Shown piece by piece: positions 1-8,142 of a stretch of 64,000 nt of DNA; position 1 is the stretch's first letter, and each line of letters begins with the position of its first letter. Origin of the DNA: Adhaeribacter swui (GTDB lineage Bacteria > Bacteroidota > Bacteroidia > Cytophagales > Hymenobacteraceae); contig NZ_CP055156.1 in NCBI RefSeq assembly GCF_014217805.1, forward strand, positions 5,648,585-5,712,584, written 5' to 3'. Under the pieces are notes generated by a model, which was not told where the DNA came from, did no database searches, and saw only the letters and a program-made list of their open reading frames with translations. The position numbers were made by a program, and so were the translations under genes.

Positions 1-366
1 GTAAGGGCCGTGTAAAGCCAAAAATGCAAAATCAAAATATTCTTTAAACTGGTGGGGCAAAATGCGTTTACCTACCCGGTTAATAATGCTGTCTTGCTCT
101 TCGGTGCTCAGTTCGCCCAACGATTCAATGTAAATCTGCAATTGGTGGATGGATGGCGGCAAAGCTTCTACGGGTGGGTAGAAATCGCGAATAGTGCCTT
201 TATAAATATAATGCCAGTCGAGTAAAATAAAATTGCCCAGGCTATCCACAAAAACCGGGATGGCCTCGAACAATGACTTATCTAAATTATCGTAAACCGT
301 ACGACCACCAGCAAACGAAATCTCCCGTTCGCGCGATGGTCCGCCAAATATGATTCCTACTTTCAT
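1..366 (-). CDS. D-alanine--D-alanine ligase-like ATP-grasp protein, N-terminal part (cut by window edge)
   Basis: An open frame starts at ATG 366 and runs off the left edge, giving 122 residues. The N-terminus reads KVGIIFGGPSREREIS, the glycine-rich GG-S-E-E-S loop that opens the N-terminal domain of D-Ala-D-Ala ligases. The last visible residues, LALHGPY, match the start of the conserved substrate-binding stretch of that family. Ligases of this kind join two D-alanines in the cytoplasm for peptidoglycan, using ATP. The ATP-grasp domain lies outside the window, so substrate and exact subfamily cannot be confirmed; a ligase-like enzyme with another substrate is possible. The gene is divergent from pgk. 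Confidence 0.7.
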   Translation of the reverse strand, partial: MKVGIIFGGPSREREISFAGGRTVYDNLDKSLFEAIPVFVDSLGNFILLDWHYIYKGTIRDFYPPVEALPPSIHQLQIYIESLGELSTEEQDSIINRVGKRILPHQFKEYFDFAFLALHGPY

Positions 367-579
367 CTCTGCAAAGATATTCTAAAATGTGGAAATTGGA
401 GAAGCCCAAATTTTTAAAATTAGGCCTGCCTAACTCCTGCCTTAAAACTGTTCTTACAACGCCAGCCACGGGCAAAACGTTTATTCTGGTAATGTACCTT
501 AAATGCTTTTCCGGGTAAGGCAGGCGCTTAAATTAAGCTGTGGTTTTTACCGAAGTATTTTCTTATTCCCAAAATCATT

Positions 580-587
580 TAACTTTG
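580..587 (+). promoter_or_regulatory. Putative -7 element (TAACTTTG) for pgk
   Basis: TAACTTTG fits the Bacteroidota -7 consensus TAnnTTTG. No clean TTTG lies 19 bp upstream; the closest match is a TTTT at 558-561. Transcription from here would give pgk a leader of about 170 nt made mostly of short-period repeats. Confidence 0.4.
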
Positions 588-604
588 CCCGGCTGTTGTG
601 TTAT

Positions 605-752
605 AAAGTTGGAAAGTTTAAAAGTTTAAAGGTTGTTTTGTTTAAGGAATAATCTATAAATCTTTCTGCTATTTTAACAGTATAACAGCCCAACAATCCA
701 ACACAAAACAATCTAACAAGAAATCCATCGTCTATCGACCATGGATTGTGGA
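605..752. repeat. Three degenerate short-period arrays in the pgk leader
   Basis: At 605-646 an 8-bp unit like AAAGTTTA recurs about five times (AAAGTTGG, AAAGTTTA, AAAGTTTA, AAGGTTGT, TTTGTTTA). At 676-721 an 8-bp unit like AACAATCC recurs about six times, with one 7-bp step. At 725-752 a 7-bp unit occurs four times (CCATCGT, CTATCGA, CCATGGA, TTGTGGA). The first two blocks are partly complementary: 633-641 can pair with 703-711, and 608-613 with 697-702. The rest of the gap 367-767 holds no gene that I can support. Confidence 0.6.
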
Positions 753-767
753 CCAAATAAAACCACT

Positions 768-1961
768 ATGAAAACAGTAGATGATTATAATTTTGCCGGC
801 AAAAAAGCCTTAGTGCGGGTAGATTTTAACGTTCCCTTGAACGAAGAATTTCAGATTACCGATGATACCCGTATCCGGGCGGCGGTGCCCACTATTCAAA
901 AGATTTTAAAAGATGGCGGTTCGGCTATTCTTATGTCGCACCTGGGCCGGCCCAAAGGCGGGCCCAGCGATAAGTATTCGCTGCGCCACATTGTAGATGC
1001 ACTTTCTAAAGCTTTTGGCACCGAAGTTAAATTTGCCCCCGATTGCATTGGCGCCGAAGCAACCGAACTGGCCCAAAATTTAAAACCCGGCGAAATATTG
1101 CTACTGGAGAATCTACGTTTTTACCCCGAAGAAGAAAAAGGCGATGCCACTTTTGCCGAAAAGTTAAGCAAACTGGGTGATGTTTACGTGAACGATGCTT
1201 TTGGTACGGCTCACCGCGCGCACGCTTCTACGGCCATTATTGCCCAGTATTTTCCCGGCGACGCTAAAATGACCGGTTACGTAATGCAGGCAGAGTTAGA
1301 AAACGCGAAAAAAGTGCTCGAAAATCCGGAACGGCCTTTTACCGCCATTATGGGGGGCGCCAAAATCTCCGACAAAATTTTAATTATTGAGCGATTACTC
1401 GACAAAGTAGATAACCTGATTATTGGCGGCGGCATGAGCTACACTTTTGCCAAAGCGCAAGGCGGTACCGTGGGCGATTCGTTGCTGGAAGCCGATAAGT
1501 TGGATTTAGTGCTGAGCTTAATGGATAAGGCTAAAGAAAAAGGCGTGAAACTGTATTTACCTCAGGATACCGTTATTGCCGATAAATTCGCCAACGATGC
1601 TACCTCGGATACAGTAACCAGCGGCACCATTCCGGATAACTGGATGGGCCTGGACATAGGACCCGAAACCCGCGCTACTTTTGGCGAAGTAGTAAGGAAA
1701 TCCCGCACGATATTATGGAATGGCCCCATGGGTGTATTTGAAATGCCGAACTTTGCAAAAGGCACCTCTGCCATTGCAGAAGCGGTAGTGGCAGCCACCC
1801 GCAACGGCGCTTTCTCTTTAATTGGCGGCGGCGACTCCGCCGCCGCTATCAACCAAGCCGGTTACGGCGATGATGTATCGTACGTTTCTACAGGTGGTGG
1901 CGCTTTGCTGGAATACATGGAAGGCAAAACATTACCAGGCGTAGCTGCTCTGGAAGAATAA
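768..1961 (+). CDS. pgk: Phosphoglycerate kinase
   Basis: This cytoplasmic glycolytic enzyme transfers phosphate between 1,3-bisphosphoglycerate and ADP. The 397-residue product has the family's signature segments in order: RVDFNVPL near residue 17, SHLGRPKG near 57, the [12 protein letters not shown] loop near 110, [13 protein letters not shown] near 143, and the C-terminal GGGDSAAA nucleotide-binding loop and STGGGALLE segment. The length is normal for bacterial PGK. I chose ATG 768 over the in-frame ATG at 741, because the extra nine residues fall inside the short-period repeat and do not resemble PGK, whose N-terminus usually begins with K-T-x-D-D. A strong terminator follows, so it appears to be a single-gene transcript. 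Confidence 0.97.
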   Translation: MKTVDDYNFAGKKALVRVDFNVPLNEEFQITDDTRIRAAVPTIQKILKDGGSAILMSHLGRPKGGPSDKYSLRHIVDALSKAFGTEVKFAPDCIGAEATELAQNLKPGEILLLENLRFYPEEEKGDATFAEKLSKLGDVYVNDAFGTAHRAHASTAIIAQYFPGDAKMTGYVMQAELENAKKVLENPERPFTAIMGGAKISDKILIIERLLDKVDNLIIGGGMSYTFAKAQGGTVGDSLLEADKLDLVLSLMDKAKEKGVKLYLPQDTVIADKFANDATSDTVTSGTIPDNWMGLDIGPETRATFGEVVRKSRTILWNGPMGVFEMPNFAKGTSAIAEAVVAATRNGAFSLIGGGDSAAAINQAGYGDDVSYVSTGGGALLEYMEGKTLPGVAALEE

Positions 1962-1984
1962 TTTTTTTTAATAATTATAAATGA

Positions 1985-2016
1985 AACACCCCGGTTAATA
2001 ACAGCCGGGGTGTTTT
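1985..2016 (+). terminator. Rho-independent terminator after pgk
   Basis: A 10-bp GC-rich stem (AACACCCCGG with CCGGGGTGTT) encloses a 10-nt loop and ends in a short T run, 24 bp after the pgk stop. Confidence 0.85.
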
Positions 2017-2232
2017 GGTTTTTACAGTTTATTCTAAATATAATTTTTTAAATTTTTAGATTTTTGACTGCTGCTTTTTCAAATGGTTAGTTCATCTTTC
2101 ATCATAAATTAGTGAATTACAACCCAGGTAAACTTATTAAAATAGTAGATTTACCTGCTACCTCCCTCATTTTAGTTAGAGCGTTTTGTAAAACATTAAC
2201 TATTATTACTTTAAAACTAAAGTTGCTAAACC

Positions 2233-3075
2233 ATGTTCTTAAGAAACCTGGCCTGTATTTGGTGTACCGGATTACTTATTTGCTGCAGTTTCATCAGCCA
2301 GGCTCAAAACAAGGCCAAATCATTTAAGGTAGTGACATTTTATACGGCTAAAAACGACCGGGCGCACATTAGTTTTGTGCACGAAGCCAATACCTGGTTT
2401 TCGAAAATGAGTACCAGCCATCCTTTTAGCTACGACACCACCTCCAACTGGAACAATTTAAATCCGCAATTTTTATCGAATTACCAGGTAGTGGTATTTC
2501 TGGATACCCGGCCCGATTCGCTGCCGCAGCGAGCAGCGTTCGAGAAATACATGCAGCAAGGCGGCGGTTGGATGGGGTTTCATTTTGCGGCTTTCGCCCT
2601 GACGCCTTCGGCTTACCCGCAAAACTGGGATTGGTACCATAACCAGTTTCTGGGCTCGGGGCAATATGGCAGCAATACCTGGCCACCAACCTCAGCTATC
2701 CTGAAAGTCGAAAATCCGAAACACCCGGTTACTAAAAACCTGCCACGCACCTGGAAATCGGCACCTAACGAATGGTACCGGTGGCAAAACGATTTGCGTA
2801 AGAACCCCCATATCCAGATTTTATTAGCTATCGATTCCACGAGTTTTCCGTTGGGCACCGGACCCAAACCCCACGAAATCTGGCACAGCGGCTACTACCC
2901 GGTAGCCTGGACCAACCGCCAATACAACATGGTTTATTTTAACATGGGCCACAACGACATTGATTACGAACACGGCACCAACCGCGAAATGTCGTTTACC
3001 TTTCAGAATGAAATCCAGAACAAACTTGTATTGCAAGCTTTATTGTGGCTGGGAAATAAGGTTAAAAGCAAGTAA
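2233..3075 (+). CDS. Secreted ThuA-like domain protein
   Basis: The 280-residue protein has an N-terminal signal peptide (hydrophobic residues about 8-23, cleavage probably after SQA-Q). A ThuA-like fold follows: KVVTFYTAKNDRAHISFVHEA, then YQVVVFLDTRP, then a GGGWMGFHFAAF segment corresponding to the amidotransferase-like nucleophile elbow, and a late GHNDIDYE stretch. ThuA-like proteins are glutamine-amidotransferase-fold proteins common in Bacteroidota sugar-utilization loci; their reaction is largely uncharacterised, and the elbow here lacks the catalytic cysteine of true amidotransferases. It probably acts in the periplasm. Neighbours give no functional hint. Confidence 0.8.
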   Translation: MFLRNLACIWCTGLLICCSFISQAQNKAKSFKVVTFYTAKNDRAHISFVHEANTWFSKMSTSHPFSYDTTSNWNNLNPQFLSNYQVVVFLDTRPDSLPQRAAFEKYMQQGGGWMGFHFAAFALTPSAYPQNWDWYHNQFLGSGQYGSNTWPPTSAILKVENPKHPVTKNLPRTWKSAPNEWYRWQNDLRKNPHIQILLAIDSTSFPLGTGPKPHEIWHSGYYPVAWTNRQYNMVYFNMGHNDIDYEHGTNREMSFTFQNEIQNKLVLQALLWLGNKVKSK

Positions 3076-3271
3076 ACATTCCTTAAACTGCATTTTTTCA
3101 GGAATTCATCTGCCGTTATTTTTTAAAGTATTGCATTCACTAATATTAACTGCGCTCATTGTAATTCCCGGAAATGCAAAAATTTAAAAATTTTATAAGA
3201 AGATGCCCTTTTATACTACCAAAAAGGCAAGCATAGAAGTACCATAAATTCAGCAGTTACTAAAGCCAAAC

Positions 3272-3661
3272 ATGAAAGACCAATTCACTGCCCGAGAAGA
3301 AATTATAAAAAATTACCTGGCAGGCTACAATTCATTGAACATCGAACATATGGTGCAGGACCTGGATGAACAAATTGTTTTTGAAAACATCCAAAACGGA
3401 GAAGTTACTTTAACTTTAACCGGTTTACCGGCATTTACACAACAAGCCGAACAAGCAATAGCGTATTTTTCCGAAAGAACGCAAACAATAAAATCGATGA
3501 ACCACGTAGGTAACACTACCGAGGTTGAAATTGATTACCGCGCCATTTTAGCCGTAGATTTACCAAACGGCATGAAGAGCGGCGAGGAATTAAAGCTAAT
3601 GGGTAAATCCATTTTTCAATTTACCGGCGACCGTATTGTACAAATAACGGATATTAGTTAA
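3272..3661 (+). CDS. NTF2-like / SnoaL-like protein
   Basis: This 129-residue protein has the cone-shaped NTF2-like pattern: an N-terminal helix (EEIIKNYLAGYNSLNIEHMVQDL), a short strand carrying E-N-I-Q-N-G-E, and a C-terminal sheet with EVEIDYRAIL and GKSIFQFTGDRIVQITDIS. It has no signal peptide. NTF2-like proteins range from isomerases and hydrolases to binding domains, so no substrate can be assigned. It stands alone, with about 195 bp before it and 225 bp after it. Confidence 0.7.
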   Translation: MKDQFTAREEIIKNYLAGYNSLNIEHMVQDLDEQIVFENIQNGEVTLTLTGLPAFTQQAEQAIAYFSERTQTIKSMNHVGNTTEVEIDYRAILAVDLPNGMKSGEELKLMGKSIFQFTGDRIVQITDIS

Positions 3662-3698
3662 GTTTCTTATTTTTACAAATGGCTGGATTGCTGCTGAT

Positions 3699-3722
3699 TA
3701 AAATTTAAAAAATTTAAAAATT
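3699..3722. repeat. A/T-only intergenic motif (member of dispersed family)
   Basis: A run built from AAATTTAAAAAATTTAAAAATT. Similar stretches of AAATTTTT/AAAAATTT recur in more than 20 gaps of this window. Confidence 0.5.
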
Positions 3723-3888
3723 GGCGGTAATACGACGCACAATAGATGAATTTGATAGCGCCGCAATGTTATTTTTAAACTCGCCTATTGACCAGGAGTA
3801 TCAACAACCATTTCATAATTTCAGAAGATTTTTAAATTTTGATAGTTTTAAACTTTTCAAGAAATCTTTTATCGCTTAATCCAAAACA

Positions 3889-4107
3889 ATGTCCTTTCAA
3901 GCGTACCTCGACAACATTAAAACTAAAACCGGTAAAACTCCCGAAGATTTTAAAAAATTAGCCGAAGCTAAAGGTTTTATCCAAAGCGGTGAATTAGTAA
4001 AAACCGTAAAGGCCACCGAAATTACCAATTGGTTAAAACAAGATTTTGATTTAGGGCACGGGCACGCCATGGCTATTTATGCTACTTTTAAAAGTAAACC
4101 CGAGTAA
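3889..4107 (+). CDS. DUF4287-type small protein
   Basis: The 72-residue acidic/basic protein begins MSFQAYLDNIKTKTGKTPEDFKKLA and ends LGHGHAMAIYATFKSK. This matches the DUF4287 pattern of an N-terminal helix, the K-T-G-K-T-P segment and a GHGHAMA-I motif. No enzymatic role is established for the family; the fold suggests a small helical protein, sometimes found as a module beside DUF5655-type domains. No signal peptide. Confidence 0.75.
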   Translation: MSFQAYLDNIKTKTGKTPEDFKKLAEAKGFIQSGELVKTVKATEITNWLKQDFDLGHGHAMAIYATFKSKPE

Positions 4108-4256
4108 AATTCGATTCCATTTACTTGAAGATTTCTGGCACACTGCCAATACTTTAACTTAGGTCTGCTACCCCGCGGCGGCATCCGTTTACTAACCTTA
4201 ACCAGCTAATATTTTAAACGCAAATAGCTTAAGTACAATCTTGTTATCTCGCCGCT

Positions 4257-5093
4257 ATGAAATACTTGTTTCTGCTTCTGTTATTGATAGGTTTACATTC
4301 TACTGAATTCCAGGATGATCCCACCCGTACCCAAAACTTTCCGAAGGCAGAAGTGCGGGTGAAAGATTTACCTAAAAAAGAAAAAGTTTGGGTTTTTATC
4401 TTAGCGGGTCAATCGAACATGGCAGGTCGCGGACAAGTAGAGCCGCAAGATACCATTCCCAATTCCCGGATATTCACGATTAATAAACAAAACCAGTTAA
4501 TTCTGGCTAAAGAACCTTTGCACTTTTACGAGCCTAACTTAACCGGTCTGGATTGCGGACTTTCCTTTGGCCGAACTTTACTTCCGCAAATCCCTCCGGA
4601 TGTAAGTATTCTGTTAGTTCCTACGGCGGTAGGTGGCAGCTCCATTAGCCAGTGGCTCGGCGACTCAACGCACCGGCAGGTACCCTTGTTAACTAATTTT
4701 AAAGAGAAAGTAGCCCTGGCCCAAAAGCTCGGCAAAATACAAGGTATTTTGTGGCACCAGGGTGAAAGCGACGCTAACCCCAAGGATATACCTCTTTACC
4801 AGAGCCGGTTAACCAGCCTTTTTGCGCAACTACGTACTATTACAAAAAACAAAAACTTACCCATTGTGGCAGGTGAACTGGGTCTATTTTCCCAGAACCC
4901 AGAAAGTTGGCTTAAAATAAATCAGCAATTGCGCAACTATGCTAAAATTGATAAGAACTACCGGATAGTAAGCACCGCCGATTTAAGCCACAAAGGCGAT
5001 AGTATTCATTTTAACTCTACTGGGCAAAGAATATTGGGCCAACGCTTCGCGCAGGAATATCTAAAATTTAAAAAAATTAATTCTGCTAATTAG
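4257..5093 (+). CDS. Secreted sialate O-acetylesterase-like (SASA domain) esterase
   Basis: A 278-residue protein with a short signal peptide (YLFLLLLLIGLHSTEF). The SASA/SGNH catalytic elements appear in order: ILAGQSNMAGRG near residue 50 (Ser nucleophile in GQSNM), AVGGSSISQWLGDS near 125 (Gly/Ser block), GILWHQGESDA near 162, and DLSHKGDSIHFNSTGQ near the end, supplying the Asp/His pair. Family members remove acetyl groups from sialic acids or xylan-type sugars in the periplasm. The substrate cannot be read from sequence. Single gene. Confidence 0.85.
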   Translation: MKYLFLLLLLIGLHSTEFQDDPTRTQNFPKAEVRVKDLPKKEKVWVFILAGQSNMAGRGQVEPQDTIPNSRIFTINKQNQLILAKEPLHFYEPNLTGLDCGLSFGRTLLPQIPPDVSILLVPTAVGGSSISQWLGDSTHRQVPLLTNFKEKVALAQKLGKIQGILWHQGESDANPKDIPLYQSRLTSLFAQLRTITKNKNLPIVAGELGLFSQNPESWLKINQQLRNYAKIDKNYRIVSTADLSHKGDSIHFNSTGQRILGQRFAQEYLKFKKINSAN

Positions 5094-5262
5094 CTTTCGC
5101 TTAATTATTTACTGTTTACTTTATTTCTTAAAGCCAGGTTAAGTGCCGCTGTAGCTTTCTATTGTAAAACCAATTAACTTACAAGGCTTGGTGGTAAGAA
5201 TTGCCGGTAATACTTTAGGAGCTACTTAGCTAACAAACACCCAAGCCTTTACATTTTAAAAG

Positions 5263-5874
5263 ATGTACATTCCTAAGCTCAATGCCATGACCGATAAAGC
5301 CGAAATTATAGGCTTTATGAAACAATATAGCTTTGCTACCCTTATTACCGCCCAGGATAATGTACCCTCGGCCTCGCATTTACCTTTTATTATTGAAGAG
5401 CGGGAAGATTCAATTTTTTTAATCTCGCATTTTGCCAAAGCAAATCCTCAGTGGGAAGAAATAACCCAAAACCAGGTTTTAGTAATTTTTACCGAGCCGC
5501 ACGCCTATATTTCGCCGCAGCACTACGACCACGAACTTAACGTGCCCACCTGGAATTATTTGGCAGTGCATGCGTACGGCCAAGGCCGCTTAATTACCGA
5601 ACAAGTTAAAGCATTTGCGGCTCTCGAAACCATGATTAACACCTACGAGGCCGCTTACCAAACGCAATGGCAGCAATTACCTCCGGATTTTAAAACAAAA
5701 TTGCTAAACCGCATTGTAGCGTTCGAAATAGAAATTACCGATTTACAAGCCAAAAAGAAATTAAGTCGAAACAAATCCTCAACTGAAAAACAACGCATCA
5801 TTACGGCTTTGGAAAATAGCCCCCACGGTGTAGAGAAAGAAATTGGGCAATACATGCAAAAAGAATATTATTAA
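5263..5874 (+). CDS. PaiB-like FMN-binding protein
   Basis: The 203-residue protein has the PaiB family layout: MYIPKLNAM at the N-terminus, FATLITAQDNVPSASHLPF, a HFAKANPQW block, AYISPQHYDHELNVPTWNYLAVHAYG near the middle, and a C-terminal helix IVAFEIEITDLQAKKKLSRNKS. In Bacillus, PaiB is described as a negative regulator of sporulation and protease genes and has a split-barrel FMN-binding fold. In non-sporulating Bacteroidota the role is probably flavin-dependent or detoxifying rather than sporulation control. Single cytoplasmic gene. Confidence 0.85.
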   Translation: MYIPKLNAMTDKAEIIGFMKQYSFATLITAQDNVPSASHLPFIIEEREDSIFLISHFAKANPQWEEITQNQVLVIFTEPHAYISPQHYDHELNVPTWNYLAVHAYGQGRLITEQVKAFAALETMINTYEAAYQTQWQQLPPDFKTKLLNRIVAFEIEITDLQAKKKLSRNKSSTEKQRIITALENSPHGVEKEIGQYMQKEYY

Positions 5875-5934
5875 AATATGAATTAAACTGTAGCCAATCT
5901 GATATTTATAAATAACCGAATTACTGAAACTACT

Positions 5935-6774
5935 ATGCGCCGATATTTTTTTAAAAAATTCGTTTTTTTCTGTTGCTGGTTTGCCCTGTCGACTGCCGCT
6001 TTCTCCCAAACAACTCCGTTGACCACAACCAAATCCGAAGGCAAGTATTTTACTTCGTTTGACGGCGCTAAAATTTATTACGAGGTGCAAGGTCAGGGCC
6101 AACCGGTAATTTTGCTGCACGGTTTCCGGAACACAATGCAAAACTGGAAAACCAAGCTTTTGTACCAAGATTTAATTAAAAATAATTTTAAAGTAGTGGT
6201 GCTGGATTTACGCGGAAACGGCCAATCGGAAAAACCGAAAACCGTAGCGGGTTACGAAAAAGATGCGGAAGCCCGCGATGTAATGGGTTTAGCTACGGCC
6301 CTTGGTTTTAAAAGCTACCAGATTGCCGGCTATTCGCGGGGGGCTATTGTTACTGCGAAGTTGCTTACGCTAGACAAACGCATTAGCGCGGCCGTGCTAG
6401 GCGGTATGGGCGAAGCTTTCACGAACCCCAATTGGCCCCGGCGCTTGGCTTTTGTAAATGCCTTAAGCGGGAAAGAAACCAACCCGGAATTTGAAGAATT
6501 TAAAAAATCGGCCAGGGAACAAGGCCTGGATCTGCAAACCTTACTTTTTCAGCAGCAAGCCCAACCCAGCACCTCCCCGGCAGAGTTAGCTAAAGTACAA
6601 ATACCCGTGCTGGTAATTTCGGGTCAGGAAGATAACGACAATGGTTCGGCGGAAGAACTTGCCAAATTATTTAAAACTGCTACCGTTAAGCGCGTACCCG
6701 GCGTGCACAACAATGCATGGCAGAATGCTCAATTTGCAGAAGCGGTACTAACCTTTTTGCAGCAGAATAAATAA
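5935..6774 (+). CDS. Exported alpha/beta-fold hydrolase
   Basis: A 279-residue protein with a signal peptide (FFKKFVFFCCWFALSTAAFSQ). The alpha/beta hydrolase features are the oxyanion motif VILLHGFRNTMQNW near residue 58, VVLDLRGNGQSEKP near 98, the nucleophile elbow GYSRGA near 137 (Ser in G-Y-S-R-G), a candidate acid in SGQEDND near 230, and the catalytic His in PGVHNNAW near 262. Substrate unknown; esterase, lipase-like or haloalkane-type activities would all fit. It is followed by a hairpin shared with the convergent ribBA. Confidence 0.88.
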   Translation: MRRYFFKKFVFFCCWFALSTAAFSQTTPLTTTKSEGKYFTSFDGAKIYYEVQGQGQPVILLHGFRNTMQNWKTKLLYQDLIKNNFKVVVLDLRGNGQSEKPKTVAGYEKDAEARDVMGLATALGFKSYQIAGYSRGAIVTAKLLTLDKRISAAVLGGMGEAFTNPNWPRRLAFVNALSGKETNPEFEEFKKSAREQGLDLQTLLFQQQAQPSTSPAELAKVQIPVLVISGQEDNDNGSAEELAKLFKTATVKRVPGVHNNAWQNAQFAEAVLTFLQQNK

Positions 6775-6841
6775 AACCTTCCTTTTGCAACAGAAATGAA
6801 TGTTACGAGCTGCAAGCTCGCAGCAGCAAGTAGATTAAATC

Positions 6842-6873
6842 AAAAATGCCAGCTACATTGCTGGCATTTTTGA
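6842..6873. terminator. Bidirectional terminator between hydrolase gene and ribBA
   Basis: A 12-bp stem (AAAAATGCCAGC with GCTGGCATTTTT) with a 6-nt loop and T runs on both strands lies between convergent genes, so it can end both transcripts. Confidence 0.85.
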
Positions 6874-6885
6874 TTTAGCAGAAAT

Positions 6886-8088
6886 CTATTTTTTTAAAAT
6901 AGTATGCCCTAACTTATCACGTTTGGTGGTCAGGTAACGTTGGTTGTACTCATTAGGCTCAATTTCGATGGGCACATTCTCTACCACTTCCAAACCGTAG
7001 CCAATCAAACCGGTGCGCTTTTTTGGGTTATTAGAAATTAAGCGCATTTTGGTTACACCTAAATCCCGGAGAATTTGCGCGCCAACGCCGTAATCGCGTT
7101 CGTCCATTTCAAAGCCTAACTCCAGGTTAGCTTCCACGGTGTCGCGGCCTTGCTCCTGCAGTTTGTAGGCTCGTAGTTTATTTAATAAACCAATGCCCCG
7201 GCCTTCCTGGTTCATGTACACAATTACGCCCTGCCCGGCTTGTTCAATTATTTGCATGGCTTTGTGCAACTGCGGACCGCAATCGCAACGGCACGAGCCA
7301 AAGATATCGCCGGTTACGCACGACGAATGCACCCTTACCAGCACCGGTTCATCTTCGGCCCAGGTACCTTTTACCAAGGCCAGGTGTTTAGCGCCGTTGC
7401 TGCGCTGCGTGAAAGCGTATAAATCAAACTTACCGTATTCGGTGGGCATCTCTACCGCTATTTCGCGGGTTATTAAGCTTTCCTGCTGCAGGCGGTATTT
7501 AATTAAATCTTTAATCGAAATCAGTTTTAAATTAAACCGCTCCGCTACTTTTTCTAAATCGGGCAGGCGGGCCATGGAGCCATCTTCGTTCATGATTTCG
7601 ACTAAGACCCCAGCCGCTTCGAAACCGGCTAAACGGGCTAAATCAACAGCCGCTTCGGTGTGGCCCGCTCGACGGATAACACCTTCTTTCTTAGCTCTTA
7701 ACGGAAAAATATGTCCCGGTTTACCTAAAGACTCGGGATCAGTTTTAGGGTCTACTAAAGCCAGAATGGTTTTGGCGCGGTCGCTGGCCGAAATACCCGT
7801 GGTACAGCCGTGGCCGATTAAATCAACCGAAACGGTAAAAGGGGTGGCGTGTAAGGCCGTGTTCCGGCCCACCATTAATTGCAGTCCCAATTCGTCGCAG
7901 CGCTCTTCAATAAGCGGTACACAAATAAGGCCCCGGCCGTGGGTGGCCATAAAATTCACAATTTCGGGGGTAATGGCGCGGGCGGCGCAAATAAAATCTC
8001 CCTCGTTTTCGCGGTCTTCGTCGTCCACCACAATCACGACTTTGCCCGCTTTTATATCCGCAATGGCTTCTTCAATGGTATTGAACAT
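6886..8088 (-). CDS. ribBA: Bifunctional 3,4-dihydroxy-2-butanone-4-phosphate synthase / GTP cyclohydrolase II
   Basis: This fusion makes both riboflavin precursors. The N-terminal half (about 1-200) is RibB, with the acidic [10 protein letters not shown] loop at 22-31, [13 protein letters not shown] and RRAGHTEAA, forming dihydroxybutanone phosphate from ribulose 5-phosphate. The C-terminal half is RibA, with the zinc cysteines in [17 protein letters not shown] and [14 protein letters not shown], opening GTP. Both active sites look intact. I chose ATG 8088 (400 residues, preceded by AAGGA seven bases upstream) over a TTG at 8136, because [15 protein letters not shown] is the usual RibB start. 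No FMN riboswitch is visible upstream. Confidence 0.96.
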   Translation of the reverse strand: MFNTIEEAIADIKAGKVVIVVDDEDRENEGDFICAARAITPEIVNFMATHGRGLICVPLIEERCDELGLQLMVGRNTALHATPFTVSVDLIGHGCTTGISASDRAKTILALVDPKTDPESLGKPGHIFPLRAKKEGVIRRAGHTEAAVDLARLAGFEAAGVLVEIMNEDGSMARLPDLEKVAERFNLKLISIKDLIKYRLQQESLITREIAVEMPTEYGKFDLYAFTQRSNGAKHLALVKGTWAEDEPVLVRVHSSCVTGDIFGSCRCDCGPQLHKAMQIIEQAGQGVIVYMNQEGRGIGLLNKLRAYKLQEQGRDTVEANLELGFEMDERDYGVGAQILRDLGVTKMRLISNNPKKRTGLIGYGLEVVENVPIEIEPNEYNQRYLTTKRDKLGHTILKK

Positions 8089-8133
8089 AATGAAATCCTT
8101 GTTAATAATCCGGAAATGCTCCGTATTATAAAA

Positions 8134-8141
8134 CAAAGTTA
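8134..8141 (-). promoter_or_regulatory. Putative -7 element (TAACTTTG) for ribBA
   Basis: TAACTTTG on the minus strand, 46 bp before the chosen ribBA start and just downstream of the glycosyltransferase stop, fits TAnnTTTG. No TTTG is seen at the -33 spacing. Confidence 0.35.
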
Positions 8142-8142
8142 C

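Noticed and set aside
605-752. Possible CRISPR array or microsatellite in the pgk leader
   Set aside because: Units are 7-8 bp and degenerate with no spacers, unlike CRISPR; not a pure microsatellite either, so kept as an unnamed repeat.
7193-8131. 312-codon plus-strand open frame opposite ribBA
   Set aside because: It is antisense to a highly conserved enzyme in a GC-balanced region, with Ser/Arg/Pro-rich composition typical of a shadow frame.
8089-8136. TTG-initiated N-terminal extension of RibBA
   Set aside because: ATG 8088 with an AAGGA site gives the usual RibB N-terminus; the extension overlaps a putative promoter element.
8089-8142. FMN riboswitch upstream of ribBA
   Set aside because: Only about 50 bp separate ribBA from the upstream gene and none of the conserved FMN-switch sequence is present.
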